This document shows, one piece after another, positions 5,411 to 12,077 of a stretch of DNA of 22,947 nucleotides; position 1 is the stretch's first letter; each line of letters starts with the position of its first letter. The position numbers and the translations under genes were made by a program. The notes beneath the pieces are model-generated. The model was not told the origin of the DNA. It worked only from the letters and a program-made list of their open reading frames with translations, and ran no database searches. Source of the stretch: a virus; IMG/VR virus record IMGVR_UViG_3300001450_000339, positions 1-22,947 of that record. The stretch is one strand, 5' to 3'.

Positions 5411-5631
5411 ATATACGTAGATACCTTAGAGCTACGTTCCCTTTCATAACTCAGGGGTTATTATATTCTTTCCTTATTTCTAACCGTTTGTTTAGTAACA
5501 TACATACACATAGCTACATTACTAAGGTGTTTTATTTCAGATTAATAATTTTTTTATTGTGTATCGAAATATCTCTTCATGTTTTAGAGATAGTTATTGA
5601 CCTTTCACAAGTATATGGGATATACAGATGA
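5407..5631 (+). CDS. Small membrane protein upstream of the endolysin (74 aa)
   Basis: Residues 11-29 (FPFITQGLLYSFLISNRLF) and 40-63 (KVFYFRLIIFLLCIEISLHV) are hydrophobic, giving a likely two-pass inner-membrane protein with a basic N-terminus (MNIRRYLR). It is linked by ATGA stop/start overlaps to both neighbours, the second being the SleB cell-wall hydrolase. Its size, topology and position would suit a class II holin or a lysis regulator, but a clearer 3TM holin candidate exists at 14232-14621, so the role is open. No family recognised. Confidence 0.55.
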   Translation: MNIRRYLRATFPFITQGLLYSFLISNRLFSNIHTHSYITKVFYFRLIIFLLCIEISLHVLEIVIDLSQVYGIYR

Positions 5632-6119
5632 TCAAAGAAATGTTATTTGCAGGGTTTATTATGGGAGTTACTCCTCAAGAAGTCACTTGTCTAGCAGACA
5701 ACATGTATTTTGAAGCACGTAATCAAGGTGTAGCTGGTCTACTAGCTGTAACCAATGTAGTGATGAACAGGGTAGCCGATAACAGGTATCCAGACACTAT
5801 CTGTGAAGTTGTACAGCAAGGACCAACAGTGCTATCTTGGAAGGGTACAGGAGAAAATATACCCGTCAGAAACAGGTGTCAGTTTAGTTGGTACTGTGAT
5901 GGTAAATCAGATCAACCCACTGATCTAGAAACATACGATTATATCTATAGACTCTCCTTCGAGATACTTAATCAAGTGGTACCCTATTTAGATATTACCG
6001 AAGGAGCTACACATTACCATGCAGAGTATATCTTACCTGCTTGGGCTGCTTCTAAGATCAAGACAGTAGAGATAGAAGATCATATTTTCTATCGTTGGGA
6101 GACAGAGGATGCCCCGTAA
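5628..6119 (+). CDS. SleB-type cell wall hydrolase, endolysin (163 aa)
   Basis: This matches the Hydrolase_2/SleB family, which cleaves peptidoglycan glycan strands. Visible marks are the catalytic-Glu motif YFEARNQG (Glu29), AVTNVVMNRV, YPDTICEVVQQG, CQFSWYCDG, GATHYHAEYILPAWA and a C-terminal DHIFYRW. The family core is complete in 163 residues, so no binding domain is attached. The short hydrophobic N-terminus (MLFAGFIMGV) is too weak to call a signal peptide, so export probably needs a holin. It lies directly before the polymerase gene (12-base overlap), recalling T7, whose lysozyme gene 3.5 also sits among replication genes. Role: host lysis at the end of infection. Confidence 0.85.
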   Translation: MIKEMLFAGFIMGVTPQEVTCLADNMYFEARNQGVAGLLAVTNVVMNRVADNRYPDTICEVVQQGPTVLSWKGTGENIPVRNRCQFSWYCDGKSDQPTDLETYDYIYRLSFEILNQVVPYLDITEGATHYHAEYILPAWAASKIKTVEIEDHIFYRWETEDAP

Positions 6120-7824
6120 GATCATCATAGACATTGAAACAGATGCTATAAAAGCTACTCGAATATGGTGTGTAGTCTGTAAAGAGCTTAACAGTAAAAC
6201 TGAGTATTTCACAGACAGAAATGGTTTAATAGATTACCTGAAACCTGATGATGTCTTGATAGCACATAACGGTATAGCTTTCGATTTTCCTATTCTGAAT
6301 AATCTTTGGGGTACGTCTATCAAACTTAGGAACGTAGAGGACACATTAATCTTATCTCGTCTATACAATCCTGAAAGAGAAGGTGGACATTCTTTAGGTA
6401 ATTGGGGAAAGAAACTTAATTTTGATAAGATAGACTTCGAAGATTTCTCAACTTATACGGAGAAGATGTTAGATTACTGTATAAGAGATGTTCTAGTGAC
6501 AGAAAAAGTCTATAAGCATCTATGTGCAGAAGGCTTGAACTTCTCTCAAGAAAGTGCACAGCTAGAGTATCGTATAGCTCATATAATAGATAAACAGAAA
6601 CGTCATGGTTTCTATGTAGATAAACATAAAGCAGTTAGCCTTTTTCTAGAAACCAAGAACAAAGCTAAACAGATAGAAGAACTAATACATAAAGATTTTC
6701 TTCCTAGGGCTACTCTGATAAGGAGTATAGAACCTAGATACACTAAGGCAGGTGAGATGTCTAAGGTAGGTCTATCAGGTATACAAAATGTAAGTGGCCC
6801 ATTCTCTCTCATTGTTTTCAAGGAGTTTAATCTAGCCAGCCCTAAACAGATAGTACAACGTCTAAACGAGTACGGTTGGAAGCCTACAGTGTTTACACCT
6901 AAAGGCTCTCCTAAGATTTGTGAGGAGAATCTCTATACAGTCTACGACACAGCTCCTGAAGCTGCTAAGAGGTTAGCAGAGTGGAAGATGCTAGAGACAC
7001 GTTGGAAGACCGTAGAGGCATGGTTAACTAATTTGGACACAAACAGTAGGATACACGGTACTGTGTACACTATGGGAGCAGTTACAGGACGTATGACCCA
7101 TGCTAATCCTAATATGGCTAATATTGTCTCTAATGACAAACCTTACGGTAAAGAATGTAGGGCTTGTTTCACTGTACCTAATGACAATTACCGTATAGTA
7201 GGTATGGATGCTAAAGGTTTAGAGTTACGTATGTTAGCTCATTATATGAAAGACCCTGAGTATATAGATGTTGTATTGAATGGAGATCCACATGAGGTAA
7301 ACAGGATAGCAGCAGGTTTAGATACACGGGCTAAAAGTAAGTCTTTCATCTATGCTTTCTTATATGGGGCAGGTGCAGAAAAATTAGGTACTGTCGTAGG
7401 TGGAACCGCTAAAGATGGTGCTAGACTTAAACGTGACTTTCTATCTAATATGCCTACACTAGACACTCTCATAACAAGAGTACAGACTATGGCAGAGAAA
7501 GGTTCTTTACAGGGGTTAGACGGACGTAGAATATTCGTCAGACATCAACATGCCTCTTTAAATACGTTGCTACAAGGTGCTGGAGCAATCTCTTGTAAGC
7601 AATGGTCTGTATGTATGGATGACTATATAAAAGAGAAGAAATTACGAGCCTATCTTGTTAACACTATTCACGATGAAATGCAGTTCGAGGTTCACCGTGA
7701 CGATGTTGATGAAATTATTTTTGCATCTGACTTGACAATGCAAAAAGCAGGGCGTATACTGCGTGTACGGTTGCCTTTGAATGCCGATGCGAAGTTAGGC
7801 ACGAACTGGGCAGAGACACACTGA
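6109..7824 (+). CDS. T7-type family A DNA polymerase with 3'-5' exonuclease (571 aa)
   Basis: The replicative polymerase. The N-terminal exonuclease has Exo I (DIET, Asp8/Glu10), Exo II (HNGIAFDFP, Asp59) and Exo III (YCIRD, Tyr123/Asp127), so proofreading should be active. The polymerase domain has motif A MDAKGLELRMLAHYM (Asp367), motif B R407-x3-K411-x3-Tyr415-x3-YG, and motif C HDE (521-523). LYGAGAEKLG after motif B is very close to T7 gp5. It is shorter than T7 gp5 (704 aa), and I did not find the thioredoxin-binding loop by eye. Tyr415 equals E. coli position 762, where Tyr is typical of lytic phages. The start ATG overlaps the SleB stop and has AGAGG close upstream. Confidence 0.95.
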   Translation: MPRKIIIDIETDAIKATRIWCVVCKELNSKTEYFTDRNGLIDYLKPDDVLIAHNGIAFDFPILNNLWGTSIKLRNVEDTLILSRLYNPEREGGHSLGNWGKKLNFDKIDFEDFSTYTEKMLDYCIRDVLVTEKVYKHLCAEGLNFSQESAQLEYRIAHIIDKQKRHGFYVDKHKAVSLFLETKNKAKQIEELIHKDFLPRATLIRSIEPRYTKAGEMSKVGLSGIQNVSGPFSLIVFKEFNLASPKQIVQRLNEYGWKPTVFTPKGSPKICEENLYTVYDTAPEAAKRLAEWKMLETRWKTVEAWLTNLDTNSRIHGTVYTMGAVTGRMTHANPNMANIVSNDKPYGKECRACFTVPNDNYRIVGMDAKGLELRMLAHYMKDPEYIDVVLNGDPHEVNRIAAGLDTRAKSKSFIYAFLYGAGAEKLGTVVGGTAKDGARLKRDFLSNMPTLDTLITRVQTMAEKGSLQGLDGRRIFVRHQHASLNTLLQGAGAISCKQWSVCMDDYIKEKKLRAYLVNTIHDEMQFEVHRDDVDEIIFASDLTMQKAGRILRVRLPLNADAKLGTNWAETH

Positions 7825-7862
7825 AACCGAAAAGACTGAAATCAAAAAGGAGCTAAAATAAT

Positions 7863-8327
7863 ATGCGTACTAATTTAGTAATTAAAGGTGAAGCTAAGTG
7901 GGCTAGCCTGTTTGAAGTTAATGATCTGTCTCAAAAGTATGAGATGAATATATGTAACTTAGATAACTCTACCGTAAAAGCCTTAAAGGAATTAAGTATC
8001 CCTGTGAAGGAAGGAGAAGGAGATAAGGAAGACTACGGTCACTACATTATCGCTAAAACTAAGATTGAACCTAAAGTCATGGATGCAGCTAAGAATCCTT
8101 GGCCTAATAATCTCTCAGTTGGTAATGGAAGTAAGGTGAAGGTTTCTGTTTCACCTTATGATTGGAATTTCAAGAAGAAATCAGGTACGAGTGCCTCTCT
8201 CAATGCAGTCATGGTTATTGACTTCAAAGAATATACTGGGGGTACAACTGGTTTAGATGTTGAAAAAGACGGTTTCGTATTGGACATATCAGATGATATA
8301 CCATTCGATACCGATGACGATCTCTAA
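7863..8327 (+). CDS. ssDNA-binding protein, T7 gp2.5-like (154 aa)
   Basis: The protein has a beta-rich body (starting MRTNLVIKGEAKWASLFEVN) and a disordered acidic C-terminus ending IPFDTDDDL, the usual layout of phage single-stranded DNA-binding proteins, whose tails contact polymerase and helicase. Length (154 aa; T7 gp2.5 has 232) and the position between polymerase and exonuclease fit. The YxxxxPWP and KVKVSVSPYDWNFKKKSGTS segments resemble those in SSBs of marine T7-like phages. AGGAG about 10 bases upstream supports the start. Assignment rests on tail, size and context more than a catalytic motif. Confidence 0.72.
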   Translation: MRTNLVIKGEAKWASLFEVNDLSQKYEMNICNLDNSTVKALKELSIPVKEGEGDKEDYGHYIIAKTKIEPKVMDAAKNPWPNNLSVGNGSKVKVSVSPYDWNFKKKSGTSASLNAVMVIDFKEYTGGTTGLDVEKDGFVLDISDDIPFDTDDDL

Positions 8328-8328
8328 A

Positions 8329-8405
8329 ATAGTACTACCTCTATTATATTAATGGTAGGGTACTCTACAATGAAGGAGTAAAACGGTAGAGAGGGACGGT
8401 ACTAT
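8329..8405 (+). ncRNA. Candidate structured RNA between SSB and exonuclease genes
   Basis: The longest gap in the rightward operon (144 bases) has no open frame. ATAGTAC (8329-8335) pairs with GTACTAT (8399-8405), an internal loop follows, then CCTCT (8338-8342) pairs with AGAGG (8390-8394). Inside, competing pairings exist: GTAG (8355-8358) with CTAC (8365-8368), TACTC (8361-8365) with GAGTA (8376-8380), or CTCTAC (8363-8368) with GTAGAG (8386-8391). It could be an RNA switch, a processing site or a small RNA. By-eye folding only. Confidence 0.45.
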
Positions 8406-8427
8406 CGTTACATAAGTCTAAAGGTCA

Positions 8428-8459
8428 GGGGATGCCTCATAAATCCCCATTTTAATTTT
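8428..8459 (+). terminator. Hairpin followed by T-rich run, possible intrinsic terminator
   Basis: GGGGAT (8428-8433) pairs with ATCCCC (8443-8448) around a 9-base loop, followed by ATTTTAATTTT. The stem is GC-rich and the tail T-rich, as in a Rho-independent terminator, although the T-run is broken by AA. It lies about 10 bases before the ribosome site (AAAGGAG) of the exonuclease gene, so partial termination or mRNA processing between the polymerase-SSB and exonuclease-helicase halves of the operon is likely. Confidence 0.5.
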
Positions 8460-8471
8460 AAAGGAGCTAGT

Positions 8472-9332
8472 ATGCCCAAAACAAAAAAGAAACATATCTC
8501 TACACTTATTACAGACGTTCAAGAATTAATATTGAACGGTAAAGAAGAACTAGATACAGATAAATTAAATGATTTTTTAGAACTTATTAAAGAAGAGATG
8601 GTTAGATTTCTACAACCCTACGAAGGAGAGACAAAGCGTTTACGTCTATCGGCTGTAGGAAGGGATGATCGTAAGCTCTGGTATGAAATAAATGATCCTA
8701 TCAAACGTAAAGAAACTCCTCAACTTCGTATGCGTTTTTTCTACGGACACATCTTAGAAGCTATTCTACTCTATCTAGCAGAGGAAGCAGGACATAAGGT
8801 AGAACATAGACAGAAAGAAGTTACCTTAGAAGGTGTTAAAGGACATATAGATGCTGTTATAGATGGTGCTTTAATAGATGTTAAGTCAGCATCAGATTAT
8901 AGCTTCAGGAAGTTTAGAGATGGTAGCCTGATTAATGCTGATCCTTTCGGTTATATAGGACAGATTAGCAGTTATATGGAAGCGTTAGATTTAGATGAGG
9001 GTGGTTTCTTCGCAATCAATAAAAACACAGGGGACATATGTATGCTTCCTATAGATGAGTTGATGACTATCAATGCTTCTGAAAGAGTACGAACCTTGAA
9101 GAAAGTAGTAGCCTCCAAGAAGATACCCCCTAAGTGTCATGAGGACATTGCTGATGGTCAGAGTGGTAATAGAATACTAGACAAAGGATGCGTTTTCTGT
9201 GACTATAAGGATAGATGCTGGACAGATGCTAATGGTGGTGAAGGTCTTCGTGTATTCCGTTATTCTAATGGATACCGTTACTTCACTAAAGTCTCTAAGG
9301 TACCTAATGTAGATGAACTTCTAACGTGGTAA
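8472..9332 (+). CDS. RecB/Cas4-like PD-(D/E)XK exonuclease with four-Cys cluster (286 aa)
   Basis: The core shows GHILEAILLY then VKGHIDAVIDGALIDVKSAS, that is Asp127, Asp136 and Lys138 of the PD-(D/E)XK motif, followed by GYIGQISSYMEAL, the QxxxY motif of RecB-family nucleases. Cys222, Cys240, Cys243 and Cys249 (C-x17-C-x2-C-x5-C) recall the iron-sulfur cysteines of Cas4 and AddB. It likely does the work of T7 gp6: degrading host DNA, removing primers and producing recombination ends. It stands between SSB and primase-helicase in the replication operon and has a strong ribosome site (AAAGGAG). Confidence 0.85.
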   Translation: MPKTKKKHISTLITDVQELILNGKEELDTDKLNDFLELIKEEMVRFLQPYEGETKRLRLSAVGRDDRKLWYEINDPIKRKETPQLRMRFFYGHILEAILLYLAEEAGHKVEHRQKEVTLEGVKGHIDAVIDGALIDVKSASDYSFRKFRDGSLINADPFGYIGQISSYMEALDLDEGGFFAINKNTGDICMLPIDELMTINASERVRTLKKVVASKKIPPKCHEDIADGQSGNRILDKGCVFCDYKDRCWTDANGGEGLRVFRYSNGYRYFTKVSKVPNVDELLTW

Positions 9333-9344
9333 AAGGATAAGAGT

Positions 9345-10940
9345 ATGTCTAAACTTATCAAGGCCCATCAACCTTGTCCTATGTGTGGAAGCAGTGACGC
9401 ACTGTCTATATACGAAGACGGTGAATATTGTTTCTCTTGTAATACTTCAACAGTAGGTGGTGTAATGGAAAACGAACAGGGTATTTCTACAGTAGAGAAC
9501 AACAGTGAGCTTACTGTAGGAACTACAAAAGCTATGGCTAAACGTAATATCACTAAGGATACATGTTATAAGTACAGTGTAACAGTGTCAGATAGTGGGC
9601 AGCATCTCTATCCATACTTCAACAGTTGGAAGGAACACATCGCTAATAAGATACGTGGTAAGAACAAATCCTTCTCTGTAGAAGGCACGATAGGAAAAGC
9701 TGGTCTATTTGGGCAACAGCTTTTCAAGAAAGGTGGTAAATATATCACTATTTGTGAGGGTGAGTTAGATGCTATGTCAGCTCACCAGATGTTCGAAAGT
9801 AAGTGGCCTTGTGTATCTATCAAGACAGGGGCTGCGGGAGCCTCTAAAGACATAGAAGACAACTACGAATATCTGATGAGCTTCGATAGTATTGTTATAG
9901 CTTTCGACAGTGATAAAGCAGGTATGGAGAATGCACACCGTATAGCAGAACTTCTCTCTCCTAAAGCTAAGATAATGAAGATGAGGTACAAAGATGCGTC
10001 AGAGTATCTTATGGAGAACAAAGCTACAGAGTTTACCGCTGATTGGTGGAATGCAGATAGCTTCACTCCTGATGGTATCGTAGCAGGTACTGACTTATGG
10101 GACACACTCATAAAAGGTCCAGAAAAATCTATAGTAGATTATCCTTTTACTGGTTTGAACAATATGACCTACGGTATTCGTAAGGGAGAACTCGTAACAA
10201 TCTGTGCAGGTACAGGTATCGGAAAGAGTAGTTTTTTACGTGAGATTATCTATCATATCTATGCTAACTCTGAGGAGAACATAGGCTTGATGTTTATGGA
10301 AGAGAGCGTAAGAGCTACAGCAGAGAGCCTGATGAGCTTACATATGAATAAGCCTCTTCACCTTCCTGATACTGTTGTAGAGGATGAAGCCTATCGGAAG
10401 TCTTATGATGATGTCCTAGGATCAGGAAGATTCTTCTTCTTCGATCACTTCGGCTCTAATACTATAGAAAACATCATAGCCCGTGTACGTTATTTGGTTA
10501 GAGCATTAGGATGTCGATACATCGTATTAGATCATATCAGTATACTTGTGAGTGCTCAAGAGAATGCTATGGATGAACGAAAGACTATAGACTCCTGTGT
10601 AACTAAGCTACGAACTTTAGTACAAGAGCTAGGTATCTGTCTTTTCATGGTATCTCATCTACGCCGACCTTCTACAGGGTCACATGAAACCAACTCAATC
10701 AATGTGAGCCTCAGTGACCTCAGAGGATCACACAGCATAGGACAACTATCAGACATAGTAATAGGCTTAGAACGTAACGGCCAAGCAGACTGTGTAATAG
10801 AGAGACACACAACTTATGCTAGAGTGATAAAGAATCGTTTTAGTGGCTTGACAGGACAGTGTACTAAGTTGTACTATGACTACACTACTGGACGTATAAC
10901 AGAAGCAGAACTATTATATAATAAACTAGAGGAGCTATAA
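9345..10940 (+). CDS. Primase-helicase, T7 gp4-like (531 aa)
   Basis: It primes lagging-strand synthesis and unwinds the fork. Domains in order: zinc-binding domain with Cys11/Cys14 and Cys29/Cys32; TOPRIM primase with ICEGELDA (Glu138) and FDSDKAG (Asp188/Asp190); RecA-like hexameric helicase with Walker A AGTGIGKSS (Lys294), a Walker B-like YIVLDHISILVS, FMVSHLRRP, and RVIKNRFSGLTG near the end. Length is near T7 gp4 (566 aa). The start follows AAGGA. An in-frame ATG at 9465 (Met41), preceded by AGGTGG at 9455-9460, could give a shorter product lacking the zinc domain, as gp4B does in T7. Its stop directly abuts the endonuclease start. Confidence 0.95.
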   Translation: MSKLIKAHQPCPMCGSSDALSIYEDGEYCFSCNTSTVGGVMENEQGISTVENNSELTVGTTKAMAKRNITKDTCYKYSVTVSDSGQHLYPYFNSWKEHIANKIRGKNKSFSVEGTIGKAGLFGQQLFKKGGKYITICEGELDAMSAHQMFESKWPCVSIKTGAAGASKDIEDNYEYLMSFDSIVIAFDSDKAGMENAHRIAELLSPKAKIMKMRYKDASEYLMENKATEFTADWWNADSFTPDGIVAGTDLWDTLIKGPEKSIVDYPFTGLNNMTYGIRKGELVTICAGTGIGKSSFLREIIYHIYANSEENIGLMFMEESVRATAESLMSLHMNKPLHLPDTVVEDEAYRKSYDDVLGSGRFFFFDHFGSNTIENIIARVRYLVRALGCRYIVLDHISILVSAQENAMDERKTIDSCVTKLRTLVQELGICLFMVSHLRRPSTGSHETNSINVSLSDLRGSHSIGQLSDIVIGLERNGQADCVIERHTTYARVIKNRFSGLTGQCTKLYYDYTTGRITEAELLYNKLEEL

Positions 10941-11318
10941 TTGTCTAAGAGATTTCGATCTCAGTTCGAAGCTAACTTTCATAGAGATTTACGTGAAAGA
11001 AAGATTAAAGCAGAGTATGAGCCAGACAGGATACAATTTATTCCTAAAGCTAGGCACTATACTCCTGATTTCTACATCGAAGAAAGAGACTTCTATGTAG
11101 AGACTAAGGGTTATTTTGTATCCGCTGATCGTACTAAACATCTATTGATTAAGGAACAGCATCCTGATTTAGATATACGGTTTGTGTTTTTAAATGCTAA
11201 TAATAGATTAAGTAAAAAATCTCAGACTACCTATGCACAGTGGTGTGATAGATATGGTTTTAAATATTCAGATAGAAGGTTGCCTGAACAATGGATGATA
11301 CCGAAGATAAAGTCTTAG
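10941..11318 (+). CDS. Endonuclease I, T7 gp3-like Holliday junction resolvase (125 aa)
   Basis: It resolves branched DNA and helps degrade host DNA. Similarity to T7 gp3 is plain: RSQFEANFHRDL (Glu10), YTPDFYI (Asp43), YVETKGYF (Glu54, Lys56), KHLLIKEQHPDLDIRFVF and a C-terminal LPEQWM. All four active-site residues of the T7 enzyme (Glu20, Asp55, Glu65, Lys67) have matches. The start is TTG, immediately after the helicase stop, with GAGGAG about 7 bases upstream, and it aligns with T7 family N-termini. The 3' end overlaps the next gene by 28 bases. Confidence 0.93.
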   Translation: MSKRFRSQFEANFHRDLRERKIKAEYEPDRIQFIPKARHYTPDFYIEERDFYVETKGYFVSADRTKHLLIKEQHPDLDIRFVFLNANNRLSKKSQTTYAQWCDRYGFKYSDRRLPEQWMIPKIKS

Positions 11319-11746
11319 AGGCTATCTACAAGATAGAGACTATTCTAAAAGAAATGAGTAAAAAAAATAAAATGAATACAATTGCTCCCGGTGTTATGAT
11401 CCTTCTAGAGCAAGATGATAAAGATATAGATAACTTTAATGTATCTATGTTTGACTATAACAAGAAAGAGGGTATTTTAGATGAAGATTATCCTGTTTGC
11501 ACTATAATTGCTTGTGGACTATTGAGCATCCTAGAGTTAGACACAGATTTTGTATTTACGGAAGGTTTAGAACACCTGCATAAGAAGTATGAAGAGGAAA
11601 TGCGAAAGTCTCGACAAGGAGAAGTTATAAATTTTAATAACTACAGACAGAAAAAATGTGCGAAAGATTTAAATGAAAACTTGACTTCTCAAACAAGATA
11701 CACTACAGATAGACAGGAGAAAGGAGATGATGACTATGACGCATAA
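11291..11746 (+). CDS. Hypothetical protein (151 aa)
   Basis: No family recognised. It has a charged helical N-terminus (MDDTEDKVLEAIYKIETILK), a hydrophobic middle (VCTIIACGLLSILELDTDFV) too short and polar to be a clear membrane span, and a highly charged, probably disordered C-terminus ending DRQEKGDDDYDA. The chosen ATG overlaps the endonuclease gene by 28 bases with a distant AAGG; ATG at 11354 is another possible start. It lies between endonuclease and the DUF3310 gene and overlaps the latter by 20 bases, so it belongs to the nucleotide/replication operon. Confidence 0.7.
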   Translation: MDDTEDKVLEAIYKIETILKEMSKKNKMNTIAPGVMILLEQDDKDIDNFNVSMFDYNKKEGILDEDYPVCTIIACGLLSILELDTDFVFTEGLEHLHKKYEEEMRKSRQGEVINFNNYRQKKCAKDLNENLTSQTRYTTDRQEKGDDDYDA

Positions 11747-12077
11747 TGATGATGTTAATCATCCACAACATTATAACTTGAATGAACATGGAGTAGAGTG
11801 TATAGATGCTATTCAAGCGTGTACGAGTAAAGAAGGTTTCGAGGAGTATCTTCGTGGTAATGTCATGAAGTATCTCTGGAGATGTAACTATAAAGATCAC
11901 AAGATTAAAGACCTCAAGAAAGCCCAATGGTACTTAGAGAAGCTACTCAGTGTAGCAGATGTAGAGTTGTCAGAGTCAGAACCAGAACCTGATCTCTTCT
12001 CTATACATGTAGGTGGTAACGGAAAAGAGGTATTATTTGTAGAAAATATAAAGGAAACAGTAAATGCAGCAGAGTAA
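11736..12077 (+). CDS. DUF3310 protein, T7 gp1.7-like nucleotide kinase family
   Basis: The segments DDVNHPQHY, GVECIDAIQACTSKEGFEEY and LRGNVMKYLWRCNYKDHKIK, then LKKAQWYLEKLL, are the DUF3310 signature. In T7, gp1.7 is a nucleotide kinase acting on dTMP and dGMP; related proteins are often annotated as nucleotide kinases, and placement just before ribonucleotide reductase fits dNTP supply. No P-loop is seen, as in gp1.7. ATGs at 11727, 11730 and 11736 are in frame; AGGAG abuts the first, so 11736 has the best spacing. The C-terminus is acidic (SESEPEPD). The end overlaps the reductase start by 14 bases. Confidence 0.82.
   Translation: MTHNDDVNHPQHYNLNEHGVECIDAIQACTSKEGFEEYLRGNVMKYLWRCNYKDHKIKDLKKAQWYLEKLLSVADVELSESEPEPDLFSIHVGGNGKEVLFVENIKETVNAAE

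Noticed and set aside
6109-7824. A DnaJ-like insert between exonuclease and polymerase domains, as reported for some marine phage polymerases
   Set aside because: The region between Exo III and motif A has no HPD motif or J-domain pattern and the protein is too short to hold one.
8385-8448. tRNA-Met look-alike: a GGTAGAG D-arm-like word and a CTCATAA anticodon-loop-like word
   Set aside because: The two words are about 50 bases apart, there is no acceptor stem or T-arm GTTC, and the CTCATAA flanks do not form a 5-bp anticodon stem; it fits better as the loop of the GGGGAT/ATCCCC hairpin.
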